Source of the DNA: Bacillota bacterium
GTDB taxonomy: Bacteria > Bacillota_E > JAJZYS01 > JAJYTV01
DNA: 28,395 nucleotides
Direction: 5' to 3'
NCBI GenBank assembly: GCA_021845645.1
Contig: JAJZVM010000043.1
Location: forward strand, 1 to 28,395
Within the stretch, counting starts at the first letter, position 1. Every line of letters begins with the position of its first letter. The translations under genes were made by a program, and so were the position numbers. Positions 1 through 8,700 of this stretch are shown in pieces. Below the pieces are notes generated by a model. It made no database searches. It was not told where the DNA came from and saw only the letters and a list, made by a program, of their open reading frames with translations.

Positions 1-302
1 GAGTGCGCAAGCGGCTTGCCGCGAGAGGCATGGGGCGACTCCCAGTGGTTTGCCGGCCACGGCTCGTGCGTGAGGATGGTTGGCACCTGCGCAAACGGGT
101 TCCGCGAACAACCGGCGCAAGTCGGCACTGGGGCGGCACGAACAACGGATGTCTAGGTTTGTCCAGCAAATCAGGCAACTGTTGACACCACCACTGATGG
201 ACTTCCTGGGCAGCAGGCTAAGGCGTGGAGTATGGACGCTCCTTCCCACAGGAGGAGGGTCCAGTATCGCCACTTTTCTGGCCCCTGTTAGGGCGCCCAT
301 AA
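1..302. other. No gene recognised
   Basis: I see no convincing coding region here. The short open frames have arginine-rich, low-complexity compositions typical of out-of-frame high-GC DNA and no credible ribosome binding site. The TTGACA at 182-187 has no matching -10 box at the right distance. Because an IS3 transposase remnant follows directly, this may be decayed insertion-sequence DNA. Confidence 0.4.
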
Positions 303-437
303 GTTAAGCCGCTTTTGGGGTCTAAAATTAAAGAACAGCGCTACCGGGACCAGAGCCCCTACGCCGTCTACGCGACGCTGCTCGACGGAGCGGTCGATCT
401 TGGTTCGACCCGGACGTTCTACCGCATTCTGCACTAG
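303..437 (+). pseudogene. IS3-family transposase (OrfB) N-terminal remnant
   Basis: A 44-codon open stretch bounded by stops at 300-302 and 435-437 encodes peptides typical of the start of the IS3-type OrfB integrase: RDQSPYAVYATLLD followed by STRTFYRIL. In intact proteins this matches the segment of the form D.SP..VYA.LLDEG.Y..S..TMYRIL, which lies before the DDE catalytic core. There is no start codon with a ribosome binding site and no integrase core downstream, because the frame ends at TAG just after the motif. It is therefore a dead fragment. The family assignment rests on motif recognition alone. Confidence 0.7.
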
Positions 438-571
438 GCGGGCGAGGTGGCGCGAGGCCGCCTGTCCCGCCCTCGCCGGCAGATGGCACGCTCAGCTTTT
501 GCGGCGCGCGGGCGATGGACCTCGCATGCTTCGGCCGCAGGCGGGCAGACTAGGCCGCCGGAGGCGATGCG

Positions 572-1534
572 GTGCCCAGTCTGCGCACGGACCTGGCTAT
601 CGAGGCGCATCGCGACGCTGAGAAGCTTGCGCGGCGCATTGCGGGCGTGCGGGCCGAGGAGCGGACCGAGGATGGGATCACGATCAGCGAAGTGGTCGTG
701 GAGACTCCCGAGGGGGCCCGGGCGGTCGGCAAGGCAGTCGGTCGGTACATCACGTTCGAGTCCCGTCAGCTCAGGCGCCATGACCGCGAACATGCGGCGT
801 CGGTCGGCAAGCACCTCAGCCAGTCTCTCAGCGAGATGCTCCCATCTGTAGGCGGCGAACTCGCGGAGGCGCTCGTCGTCGGCCTTGGCAACTGGCAAGC
901 CACGCCGGACGCCCTAGGGCCGAAGGTGGTGTCCCGCCTCCTGGTCACGCGGCACCTCAAGGCGGTCGTGCCGCCGGAGGTGCAGCGCAAAATGCGCCCC
1001 GTGGCGGCATTGGCACCAGGGGTGCTCGGCATCACGGGCATCGAGACGGGCGAGATGGTGCGCGCCGTCGTCGAACGGACGCACCCTGGCTTCGTCATCG
1101 CCATCGATGCTCTCGCGGCTCGCTCAGTCGAACGGATCGCGAGCACGATCCAGCTGTCGGACACCGGCATCCAGCCTGGGTCGGGGGTAGGTAACCATCG
1201 CGCCGCGCTGGATGCGCAAAGCCTGGGTGTGCCGGTGCTCGCGATCGGGGTCCCGACGGTGGTGCACGCCATCACGATCGCGCGCGATACGATCCAGGGA
1301 CTGATCGAGGAACTCAAGGACGACGTCCAGTTCTACGAGGTGCTTGACGAGCTCTACGACAAGCAGCGCGATGCGCTGATCGCGCAGGTGCTGGGGGAGT
1401 CCGTCGGCGACCTGATGGTGACGCCGAAGGAGATCGACGCGCAGATCGAGGATCTTTCCCGGCTGATCGCAGGCGCGCTGAACACGAGCCTGCAACCGGG
1501 GATCGAGATCGGCGAGTTCGGGCTGTACTCGTGA
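572..1534 (+). CDS. gpr: Germination protease GPR (spore endopeptidase, peptidase family A25)
   Basis: GPR degrades the small acid-soluble DNA-binding proteins of endospores during germination; it is made as an inactive zymogen in the forespore. The 320-residue product shows family blocks in order: RTDLAIEAH at the N-terminus, GLGNWQATPDALGPKVV (104-120), GITGIETGE (153-161), IAIDALAAR (177-185) and DTGIQPGSGVGN (197-208). D113 and D179 correspond to the two aspartates proposed as catalytic in Bacillus megaterium GPR (127 and 193); both are offset by 14. The start is fixed: an in-frame TAG lies at 551-553, and GTG at 572 has GGAGG at 560-564. That leaves only seven residues before the expected autocleavage site RTD/LA, shorter than the 15-residue propeptide of Bacillus megaterium. 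The gene stands alone, without the rpsT, holA or lepA neighbours seen in some Bacillota. Confidence 0.95.
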   Translation: MPSLRTDLAIEAHRDAEKLARRIAGVRAEERTEDGITISEVVVETPEGARAVGKAVGRYITFESRQLRRHDREHAASVGKHLSQSLSEMLPSVGGELAEALVVGLGNWQATPDALGPKVVSRLLVTRHLKAVVPPEVQRKMRPVAALAPGVLGITGIETGEMVRAVVERTHPGFVIAIDALAARSVERIASTIQLSDTGIQPGSGVGNHRAALDAQSLGVPVLAIGVPTVVHAITIARDTIQGLIEELKDDVQFYEVLDELYDKQRDALIAQVLGESVGDLMVTPKEIDAQIEDLSRLIAGALNTSLQPGIEIGEFGLYS

Positions 1535-1704
1535 TGTGCGTCCAGGTCCGCAAACGTCCCAGAAAGGGGTCCTGCGCGGCACTTGTGCTGTTCGTTCTGA
1601 GTTCAGTCGACCGGGCAACGTAGCCTGATCGGGCGGGGCACTGGGTTGCGCGTCCGGTGCTCGGACAGCCGGCCCGCACCCGGCGCCTTTGGCACCACCG
1701 CCGG

Positions 1705-2157
1705 TCATGCATCCGCTTCGGGCGGGGTGCGCTTGCCCTTGTCAAACTGCAGGGCAGCACTGGTGGCGCCGATGTCTTGTGCGGGTCGTGCGGCGCCGAC
1801 CTTGTTCCTGTGGTCGGCCGCATAGTGCACCACCTGTACGGGCTCCCTGGTCACCATGCCGTGCTCCACCAGCGCCAGGAGCTGCGGCAGGAAGCGTTCG
1901 ATGTGCTCGGTCAAATCGATGATCTCCACGACGATCGGCAGATCGATAGATGCGTCGAGAAGACCTGCAGTATGGATGCGGGATGACATACCGAAGCCTT
2001 CAATCGCCCGGTACACCGACGCGCCGGCAAGACCCTCGCGCTTCGCCGCAAGGACGATAGCGCGCCAAAGGCTGTCGCGCCGGTCCATGTCGCTCTCGTC
2101 GATGTACACCTTCAGCCGCTCGGCCGAGCCGCTGATGCGCGGCGTCTTGACTTCCAT
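1705..2157 (-). CDS. DUF190 (UPF0166) family protein
   Basis: The 150-residue product carries the DUF190 pattern: RLKVYIDESD near the start, then REGLAGASVYRAIEGFG, SSRIHT, and DLPIVVEIID followed by IERFLPQL and GMVTREPVQVV. This is a small ferredoxin-like, PII-like fold of unknown biochemical role, often found beside CrcB fluoride-channel genes, though none is here. I chose ATG at 2157 because GGAGG sits six bases upstream; a longer open frame reaches 2208 but has no comparable site. The tail after VQVVHYA is a less conserved extension of roughly 40 residues. The gene lies 115 bases behind the MFS gene on the same strand, so it may be the last member of the long operon or a separate unit. 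It converges with gpr. Confidence 0.85.
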   Translation of the reverse strand: MEVKTPRISGSAERLKVYIDESDMDRRDSLWRAIVLAAKREGLAGASVYRAIEGFGMSSRIHTAGLLDASIDLPIVVEIIDLTEHIERFLPQLLALVEHGMVTREPVQVVHYAADHRNKVGAARPAQDIGATSAALQFDKGKRTPPEADA

Positions 2158-2272
2158 CCTGCCCCTCCGTTTCCCGCCCTGCTGCGCAGTGACGCTTCCC
2201 GATCCCATCGGATGCGCGGGTCATTGTCCTGTCGACGATGATGTGGACGGCGTTGGGATTGTCGCGTCGAAG

Positions 2273-3514
2273 TCAGCAGCGGTCTGCCACGGCGGTCTTG
2301 GGTCCGCGAAGCCAGCTTGACGCCACGACGGCCAGGATCATCCATGCGGCGGCGTAGGTGAACGCCACGGTCGCCGAGATCGCCGCGTAGAGGAGCCCGA
2401 CCACCGCGCTGGACGCGAAATCGCCGAAGGACTGCACGCCACCGAGCAGGCCGAAGCCGCTGCCGCGCAAGGTGTCCGGCAGAGCCTGCGCCACGAGCGT
2501 GGACTCTGCCGTCTCCGCCAGGCCGATGCCTGCTCCGGCCAGCAGGAACGCTGCGAGCAGTGCTGGCAGCGAGTGTCCTGCCCAGGCGAAGCCGAGATAG
2601 GCGAGGACATAGACGAAGGCTCCGGTGCCGAAGGCGGCCCTGGGCCCTGCTCTGTCGATCCAGCGGCCGCCGCCCAGCGCCACCAGCGAGGCGGCTGCGT
2701 TATGTCCCGCGTAGATGAGGATGGCGAGCGACGTGGCCGCGGCGAGCGAGCGACCGCCGTAGTACAGGAGGCCTGTCGCGCGCAGGATGAGTAGCGTCGT
2801 CGCGATGTTGCCGAGTTCGAAGAACGCGATGGGGAGCAGAGGTCTGAGGAGGCCGGCGCTTTGCAGGCGCCTCAGGTCGAAGGCGACCCGCCGTTTGGCG
2901 CCGCTGCCGTGGCGGAGCGCCTGCCTCGCGGCGACGGTGATCGCGACCGCGGCCAACAAGCCGGGTATGGCCGAGAAGTAGATGGCGTGGCGGATGCCGA
3001 CCAATGTCACGAGGCCTGCCGCGAGCAGGGGACCGACGACAGCACCCAGGTTGTCGCCCGCGCGCTCGAGACCGAACGCCCGGCCATACGCGGCGCGCGG
3101 GGCGAGCGACGCGAGCATCGCGTCACGGGCAGGCGAGCGGAGACCTCGCGAGAGCCAGGCCAGGGCGCGCATGAGTCCCGCCTGCCACACCGTCCCTGCC
3201 AGGCCGATCGCCCCTGTCGCCAGGGCGGTGCCCAGGTACCCGCTCGACGCCAGGCGGTTGCGCAGTGCGGGCTCGTTGGCGAGCGGACCGCCGAAGAGTT
3301 TCATGATGCCGGTGAGCGCGTCGGAAAGCCCTTCGATCAGTCCGAGCGCGCCGGCTGACGCGTGCAGGACCGACGTCAGGAAGCTGGGCAGCACGGAGGT
3401 TGCGATCTCGTGCCCTGAGTCGGAGAAGAAGCTCGCGGCTCCCACGCTGACGACGCCTGCGCTGAGCCACTTGGCCTCTTGATTCTCGGTCCCCGGGGCC
3501 ATGGCGTCGGGCAT
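2273..3514 (-). CDS. MFS transporter
   Basis: A 413-residue integral membrane protein with about 12 hydrophobic segments and a hydrophilic central loop (around RHGSGAKRRVAFDLRR). Near the N-terminus it has SDSGHEIATSVLP, and at the usual loop position SRGLRSPARDAMLAS, a pattern seen in a subgroup of major facilitator carriers; the canonical motif A is weak. The substrate cannot be told from sequence. ATG at 3514 is preceded by GGAGG nine bases upstream; a second ATG at 3502 is possible. It starts 14 bases after the stop of the unknown gene upstream, so it is translated from the same transcript as the dynamin-like and hydrogenase-like genes. That arrangement suggests a link to the complex, but its transport role is unknown. 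Confidence 0.88.
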   Translation of the reverse strand: MPDAMAPGTENQEAKWLSAGVVSVGAASFFSDSGHEIATSVLPSFLTSVLHASAGALGLIEGLSDALTGIMKLFGGPLANEPALRNRLASSGYLGTALATGAIGLAGTVWQAGLMRALAWLSRGLRSPARDAMLASLAPRAAYGRAFGLERAGDNLGAVVGPLLAAGLVTLVGIRHAIYFSAIPGLLAAVAITVAARQALRHGSGAKRRVAFDLRRLQSAGLLRPLLPIAFFELGNIATTLLILRATGLLYYGGRSLAAATSLAILIYAGHNAAASLVALGGGRWIDRAGPRAAFGTGAFVYVLAYLGFAWAGHSLPALLAAFLLAGAGIGLAETAESTLVAQALPDTLRGSGFGLLGGVQSFGDFASSAVVGLLYAAISATVAFTYAAAWMILAVVASSWLRGPKTAVADRC

Positions 3515-3528
3515 GCCTGGCTACCTCC

Positions 3529-4035
3529 TCAGCGGGTACGGTTCGGTCCGGCGTCTGTACGTGTCCGCAGGCTGGCGTTGTGGAAATCAATGACCTGGTT
3601 GTCGTAGGCGAGCTCATAGCACCTGTAGTGCACCGCGGCGCGCCAGGATCCAAGGGCCATCGCGGCCGGGCTCTCGTCCAGACCATAGACCGTTGCCAGC
3701 ACGGCCGCCTGCTCGAGAGCGGGCAGTTCTGGCACCTCGGCGTCGGGCCAATCGATGGTCCAGGTCTGCAGAGGTGTCTCGGTCTCCGCAGGTCCAGGCC
3801 GGCCCAGTCTCGCGAGCAGGTCGCGCTGCTCCGCTTCGAGGTCCTGCCGGCGCAGTACGAGCTCCCGCTCCCGCCGGAGTTCCCCGAGCAGGCTCTCTGC
3901 CGCCGCCGCGACCCTGGGCGGCACCGCAATGTGGAGCGTGCGTCGCATGAGATCGAGGGGCGTCAGTCCCCGTGTCGCCGCTGCAGGTGGCACGCGCTCT
4001 GCCACCCAGCCGGGCAGTTCGATCGAGGAGATCAG
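3529..4035 (-). CDS. Unrecognised protein with a central coiled coil, probable CTG start
   Basis: I do not recognise this family. The 168-residue product has no membrane segment or signal peptide. A strongly charged helix (ESLLGELRRERELVLRR and on through EAEQRDLLARLG) looks like a coiled coil in the first half. The second half is acidic, rich in proline and tryptophan (TWTIDWPDAEVPELP), and ends in an aromatic segment (AVHYRCYELAYDNQVIDFHN). A strong AAGGAGG lies at 4044-4050, and the only codon at proper distance in frame is CTG at 4035. The ATG at 4119 overlaps the end of the dynamin gene region but would add an arginine/cysteine-rich, non-protein-like leader. The gene lies between the dynamin-like and MFS genes of the operon, so it could be a partner of the GTPase; this is a guess. 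Confidence 0.6.
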   Translation of the reverse strand: MISSIELPGWVAERVPPAAATRGLTPLDLMRRTLHIAVPPRVAAAAESLLGELRRERELVLRRQDLEAEQRDLLARLGRPGPAETETPLQTWTIDWPDAEVPELPALEQAAVLATVYGLDESPAAMALGSWRAAVHYRCYELAYDNQVIDFHNASLRTRTDAGPNRTR

Positions 4036-4120
4036 CGCATTGCCCTCCTTAGCTCGCCGCCCCCTGCAGCAGGCCGGCCTGCGTTGACAGCGAGTCCTGC
4101 GTGCATGTGCCAGGTGCATC

Positions 4121-5800
4121 TCAGGTGCCACCCGTGTCGTCGAGCAGACTGGTGATACTCCGGATCTCGCCGAGCACCGCGTCGATCGCCGCGAGGATTT
4201 CATGCGTCCGCGGGTCCTGCTCGGCGAGCATGGCCGCCGCCTGCTCAAGGGAGTGCCCCAGCCTGCGCAGCACCTCCTCGATGCCACGCCAGAGATCGTG
4301 CCATTGTTCCTTCAGGCTCTCGTGAAAGTGGTAGCGAAGCCGGCCGATGTTGCGATCGACGAACGCGCCAAGGTGCTCCTCGAGGCTGCGTTGCGCCGCC
4401 CGGACCGACCGCTCTTGCGGCAGGAGCGCGACGGCCGCCGGCACCGCCAAGGTTGGCAAGAGCCCCGCATCGTCCTGCCACTTGAACGAGAAGCCGCAGG
4501 ACTCCCGGATCTCGAGCGGCAGATCGATCGTCACAAGTGGCAGCTCGAAGAGGTCGGCGGCGGCCTGAGCAAAGCGGTCTGTCCAGGTGCGGATCTGATG
4601 GGCGAGCGGCTTCGCCTGACCTTCCAGGATCTCGGGCGTGATCCGCCTGAGCTCGTCTCGCAACGCCTCGAGGCGGGCGCGAGCTCCCGCCTCGAGTTCC
4701 CTCGCAGTCTCGACGTATCTGGTGCGCGGGTGGCCAGGAGCCTTCAGTAGTTGCGTGGCGCTGCTTTGGAGCGCGTCGCGGATGGAGGTCTTGAGCGCTT
4801 CGAGCCGGGCGTCGTAGGCCTGCGTCACGGCTTGAAAGGCGCTCTGCCACGCGCCGCGGTACATCGTCAGGGCGGCGCCGAACTCTTCGACGTGCGTCTG
4901 CAGGACGGCGTGGCGTTGCGCGCGCAGTTCCTGCGGTGTGGTGAGGGCTGCGCGCTGCAGGCGGAAGTCGAAGGCGAGGCGGCCCAGGACGCCCTGGACC
5001 CGGCGTCCGGCCAGTGCCAAGGCCATCGTCTCGCCCTCGCTCTGTGCGAGCTGTCCGAGGAGTGCGGCGATCTCGGCAAGCCCCGCCTGCCTGCCTTGCA
5101 GTACGCTCGCGGTGAGCACAGGTACTGCTGTGCCGAGCGCTTCACCTGCCACCTCCTCGATGAACCGGCGCACCAGGAGGAGATCCGCCTGGGACAGGAG
5201 ATCCGACTTCGCCAGGACAACCAGCACCTTGCCGGCGTGCTCGCGGGCGTCCTCGAGGAACCGGCGCTCGACGTCGGTGATTGGCGGGTCCGGCGAGACG
5301 ACGAACAGCGCTACGTCGACCCATGGAAGATACTCCTTGGCGACATCCGTGTTGTGAGCCCAGACGGAGCCGATGCCAGGCGTGTCGACGAGCTCGATGC
5401 CCTGCGCCAGGAGCTCGGAGGGGAAGCTGACGATGATGTCGCGGACGCCACGGCTGTTCTTCGGGTTGCCGAGCTCTGTGGCGTACAGGCGGATCTCCTC
5501 GCGCGGCACCTCGAGTTCCGTGCCGTCCCGCAGGCGCACGGTCACCCGCAGCACCTGGTCAAAGCGGACGTGCGTGACGACCGCAGTGAGCGGCAGGACG
5601 CCTGTCGGCAGGATTTCCTCGCCGACCAGGGCGTTCAGGAGACTCGTCTTGCCACGTTTGAACTGCCCGACCAGGGCCACCGAGAGAATCCTGCGCTCGA
5701 GCCGTCCCCGGATCTCCGCAAGATCCTCGCGCAGATCGGCGCGGCCGAGCCGCAGGGCGAGCTCCTGGGCCTGTGCGATCGCCGCCGCCACCTTTGGCAT
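4121..5800 (-). CDS. Bacterial dynamin-like GTPase
   Basis: The 559-residue product has an N-terminal dynamin-type GTPase domain: P-loop GQFKRGKT (45-52), switch threonines in LPLTAVVTHV (69-78), DTPGIGS (139-145) and AKSD (197-200). The rest is long amphipathic helices (about 260-420 and 460-555), as in the stalk of bacterial dynamins. A hydrophobic stretch, LLPTLAVPAAVALLP around residue 445, could be a membrane-touching tip. Dynamins bind GTP, self-assemble and bend or fuse membranes. ATG at 5800 follows GGGGAGG by about a dozen bases. It is the seventh gene of the operon, 60 bases behind the HyfB-like subunit, so expression is coupled to a large membrane complex; a role in its assembly or in membrane repair is inference. 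Bacterial dynamins often occur in pairs, but no second one is present here. Confidence 0.9.
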   Translation of the reverse strand: MPKVAAAIAQAQELALRLGRADLREDLAEIRGRLERRILSVALVGQFKRGKTSLLNALVGEEILPTGVLPLTAVVTHVRFDQVLRVTVRLRDGTELEVPREEIRLYATELGNPKNSRGVRDIIVSFPSELLAQGIELVDTPGIGSVWAHNTDVAKEYLPWVDVALFVVSPDPPITDVERRFLEDAREHAGKVLVVLAKSDLLSQADLLLVRRFIEEVAGEALGTAVPVLTASVLQGRQAGLAEIAALLGQLAQSEGETMALALAGRRVQGVLGRLAFDFRLQRAALTTPQELRAQRHAVLQTHVEEFGAALTMYRGAWQSAFQAVTQAYDARLEALKTSIRDALQSSATQLLKAPGHPRTRYVETARELEAGARARLEALRDELRRITPEILEGQAKPLAHQIRTWTDRFAQAAADLFELPLVTIDLPLEIRESCGFSFKWQDDAGLLPTLAVPAAVALLPQERSVRAAQRSLEEHLGAFVDRNIGRLRYHFHESLKEQWHDLWRGIEEVLRRLGHSLEQAAAMLAEQDPRTHEILAAIDAVLGEIRSITSLLDDTGGT

Positions 5801-5860
5801 GTCAGCCGGTCACCTCCCCTGAGCCGGGTTCCGCCGCAAGAGGCCGGGGCCAAGCCGCAC

Positions 5861-7975
5861 TCACCAAGCGTGGGCGAGCAGCAGCGCCGCGAGCAGTACG
5901 ACGAAGGCGTACGTGATATAGAGGTTGAGCCGTCCGTGGTGCAGGCGCGCGAGCCCGCTCGCGATCCAGCGCGTGGCCTGCCAGAGTGGGCCGGAGACGA
6001 GGCGGTCGATGACATAGGTCTCTTGCGACTGGCGCTCGATCCTGACGCGGAACGCGTTCTCCCGCACCTCCGCATGCTCGACGGTCCTGCGGAAGATGCT
6101 GCCGAAAAGAACGCGCACTGGAGCCGCGAAGCCTGTCGCGGTGTACGTGGCCTCTGGCCAGAGGCGATACCTGCCGCCGTCCCAGGGACGGCTCAACACG
6201 GCGGGGCCGCGCGTGCCTAGCGCGAGTCGCAGCCCGTAGGTGGCCGCGAGCAGGACAAGCAGGATGAGCAGGAGGTAGCTCGGCGATGCCGCGAACGCGA
6301 CGCCCGTCCCGCCAGGGCCGATCCGGTGCATCAGAACGAGTCCGGGCCCGGGCAGGACACCCTTGCCCACCTCGGCGCCGATCGAGCTGAACGTGCCTAG
6401 GAAGGCTGGCGGCAGCCCTGTGCCAAAGAACGAGGGCGCAAGGGCTCTTTGCGCGCCGGCAGGTCCGAACGACGCGACGATGCGCCCAAGGCCCGTCACG
6501 ATGTACGTCGGGGTGACGCCGAGCAGCAGGCAGAGGCCGGCAAGGATGCCCATGCCCCAGCGCAGGGCGACGGGCGCCTCGCGCGCTTCCTCCGCCTGCG
6601 GCGAGCGGCCGAGGCCGAGAAAGCTCATGGCGTAGGCGCGGACGAAGGCAGTGGCGGCTAGGCCCGCCGTCAGGGCGACCAGTACGCCGGCGAACGCGAA
6701 GGTCGTCTTCACGGCCACCGGGCCGAGCTCGACGCTGCGCAGCAGGGTCTGGATCAGGAGCCACTCGCTCGCGAAGCCGTTGAAGGGCGGGAAGGCCGCG
6801 ATCGACAGGACGCCGGCCAGGAAGAAGCCGGAGGTCCAGGGCATCCTGCGGACGAGCCCGCCGAGGCGGTCCATGTGGCGCGACCCTGCCTGCTGGTCGA
6901 CGGCGCCTGCGCCGAGAAAGAGCAGCGACTTGTAGAGCGAGTGGTTGACGAGGTGGAAGAGCGCCGCGACGAAAGCCATCGCGGCGAGCACCGGGGCGTG
7001 CATGGCGAGGAAGGTGAAGGCCGCCCCGAGACCGACGGTGACGAGACCCATGTTCTCGATCGAACTGTGGGCGAGCATGCGCTTGAGGTCGCTCTCGGTA
7101 TTGGCGTAGAGGATGCCGAGGAGAGCGGTCACCGCCCCGACCAGCAGCACGGTGAGGGTGGCCGCGACCGGCAGCGGACCGAGAAACGAACTCACGGTGC
7201 GGAGGATGCCGTAGATGCCGAGGTTCAGGATGACACCCGACAATAGCGCCGAGGCGGTAGCAGGTGCGGCCGGATGCGCCCGCGGTAGCCAGCCCATGCC
7301 TGGCAAGAGCCCTGCCTTGATGCCGAAGCCGAAGAACGTGAGCAGAAACGCCGCCCAGCGGACTGCGGCCGGAATGGCCCGCGCCGTGTGCGCCAGGGCT
7401 GCAAAGCTCGTGCCCCCCGCGTAGACCGAGAGGAGCAGGAGACCCACGAGCGCCGCCATGGTTCCGATCTCGCCCGCGGCCAGCATGGAGAGCGCCGCGT
7501 CTTGGGTGCCTGCCTGCCTGTGTTCGAACGCGACCAGGAGGTACGAAAGGACCGACATGATCTCCCACGCGATGAAGAAGGTCACGAGATCCCTGGCCAG
7601 GAGGACCAGGACGATGGAAGCGAGGAGCAGGTGGAAGCCGAGGCTGAAACCGCGCAGGCTGTACCGGCCAAGATAGCGCGGCAAGTAGCCGGGCGAGGCT
7701 AGGGAAACCGCGAAGAATACGCTGCCTGTCACGGCAAGGAAGAGCGACGACATCGGATCGAGTCCCACATCAAGCAGCCCGAGCTCCGGCAGCCGCCCGA
7801 AGGCGTAGAGGATCGGGGTAGACGAAGCGAAGCCAAGGAGACCGGCCAGGAGGACGGCGAGCGACGCGCCCGCGCCCGTGACGGCGAGTAGCACCGGCGT
7901 CACGCGCTCGCGCCCGGCAAGAGCGAGCAGAGCGCCAAGTAGCGGCAGGGCAAGCGCCAGCATGACTGCGTTCAT
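5861..7975 (-). CDS. hyfB: HyfB-like proton-translocating subunit (NuoL/MrpA family)
   Basis: A 704-residue membrane protein with about 14-16 hydrophobic segments, close in size to hydrogenase-4 component B (672 in E. coli). Key antiporter-fold features are present: E138 in AWEIMSVLSYLL (TM5), K220 in FGIKAGLLPGMGWLPRAH with H234 (TM7-8), and the following SALLSGVIL. The lysine usual just after that segment in related pumps is N251. It would form a proton channel at the far end of the membrane arm. ATG at 7975 overlaps the stop of the upstream small-subunit gene (ATGA) and has GGGAG eight bases before it. A much longer open frame reaches 8164 but runs through the upstream gene. The last residues (LLLAHAW) form a C-terminal membrane anchor. 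Confidence 0.92.
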   Translation of the reverse strand: MNAVMLALALPLLGALLALAGRERVTPVLLAVTGAGASLAVLLAGLLGFASSTPILYAFGRLPELGLLDVGLDPMSSLFLAVTGSVFFAVSLASPGYLPRYLGRYSLRGFSLGFHLLLASIVLVLLARDLVTFFIAWEIMSVLSYLLVAFEHRQAGTQDAALSMLAAGEIGTMAALVGLLLLSVYAGGTSFAALAHTARAIPAAVRWAAFLLTFFGFGIKAGLLPGMGWLPRAHPAAPATASALLSGVILNLGIYGILRTVSSFLGPLPVAATLTVLLVGAVTALLGILYANTESDLKRMLAHSSIENMGLVTVGLGAAFTFLAMHAPVLAAMAFVAALFHLVNHSLYKSLLFLGAGAVDQQAGSRHMDRLGGLVRRMPWTSGFFLAGVLSIAAFPPFNGFASEWLLIQTLLRSVELGPVAVKTTFAFAGVLVALTAGLAATAFVRAYAMSFLGLGRSPQAEEAREAPVALRWGMGILAGLCLLLGVTPTYIVTGLGRIVASFGPAGAQRALAPSFFGTGLPPAFLGTFSSIGAEVGKGVLPGPGLVLMHRIGPGGTGVAFAASPSYLLLILLVLLAATYGLRLALGTRGPAVLSRPWDGGRYRLWPEATYTATGFAAPVRVLFGSIFRRTVEHAEVRENAFRVRIERQSQETYVIDRLVSGPLWQATRWIASGLARLHHGRLNLYITYAFVVLLAALLLAHAW

Positions 7976-8685
7976 GGCAGCGGCTCCCGGGCGGGTAGGC
8001 GGCCAAGCAGGGTCAGCAGGCCGTCGAGGATGGCGAGCGGCGGCGGCGGGTTGCCGGGCACGACGACGTCGAGCGGCAGCACATCCCCTGCGCCGGCGGC
8101 TGACGTAAAGCTTGGACCGAAGGGGACGCCGCTGATGGCCCCAGACCCGACGGCCATAACCCACTTCGGCTGCGGCATGGCCTGGTAGGTGTCCAGGAGG
8201 GCCTGACGCATGCCCTGCGTCACGGGTCCGACGACCAGCAGCACATCGGCGTCACGGGGTGTGGGAGTGAAGAAGATGCCGAGCCGATGGATCGCGTAGT
8301 ACGGGCTCGTGAGCTGCCTCAGCTCGCGCAGGGTTTCCCCGCCGTCGCCGGCGTCGACAACCCGGACGTGCAGCGAGTGGCGGAAGGCTTTGCCCGGCAG
8401 GCCGCTGGCGGATACTTGGCGGACCACGTGCTGTTTCGACGTCCACGCCATTGTGGCCGCATCCAGCCGGCAGCGCTGGCAGGCGATGCAGCGGCCGAGA
8501 TCGACGGCCACGCCCCCGCCGTCAAGCGTGAGCGCTCCCGTCGGACAGACCTCCGTCACTGCGGTACCGGCCTCGGTCACTGGTGTGACGCGCGGCAGCG
8601 GCGGCATCGCGCCGGGGTCGGCCGGCCTGGACCTGGGGTAGGGGGTGGTCAGGAGTCCGCGGGCAAGACCCTTGGTCGTCCACAT
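7972..8685 (-). CDS. Ferredoxin-NuoB/HyfI-like small subunit lacking the proximal cluster cysteines
   Basis: The 237-residue product fuses a shortened HyfH/NuoI-like ferredoxin part (about 40-85) to a NuoB/HyfI-like small subunit (about 100-230). The second part is recognisable by SLHVRVVDAG, SPYYAIHRLGI, RDADVLLVVGPVT, PKWVMAVG and VVVPGNPPPP. In active relatives the cluster cysteines lie in DAG.C.GCE, in G.CA, and in PGCPP; here those positions are G115, T118, G182 and N212. The only four cysteines are C47 (in CPTGAL) and C66, C69 and C72 (CIACQRC). Together these make one complete [4Fe-4S] site; the other ferredoxin cluster motif is gone. ATG at 8685 has GGAG eight bases upstream. It follows the large-subunit gene by 15 bases and overlaps the HyfB-like gene by four. 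The subunit should dock on the HyfC-like membrane protein; electron flow through it looks impossible or strongly altered. Confidence 0.88.
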   Translation of the reverse strand: MWTTKGLARGLLTTPYPRSRPADPGAMPPLPRVTPVTEAGTAVTEVCPTGALTLDGGGVAVDLGRCIACQRCRLDAATMAWTSKQHVVRQVSASGLPGKAFRHSLHVRVVDAGDGGETLRELRQLTSPYYAIHRLGIFFTPTPRDADVLLVVGPVTQGMRQALLDTYQAMPQPKWVMAVGSGAISGVPFGPSFTSAAGAGDVLPLDVVVPGNPPPPLAILDGLLTLLGRLPAREPLP

Positions 8686-8700
8686 GGACGGTGCTCCTTC

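Noticed and set aside
4751..6220. Long open frame (489 codons) on the plus strand opposite the dynamin-like gene
   Set aside because: It lies antisense to clear GTPase motifs, has no ribosome binding site, and its composition is that of a complementary-strand shadow in high-GC DNA.
5802..7568. 588-codon minus-strand frame overlapping the HyfB-like gene
   Set aside because: It is arginine/histidine/proline-rich without membrane segments or motifs; the other frame encodes an obvious pump subunit.
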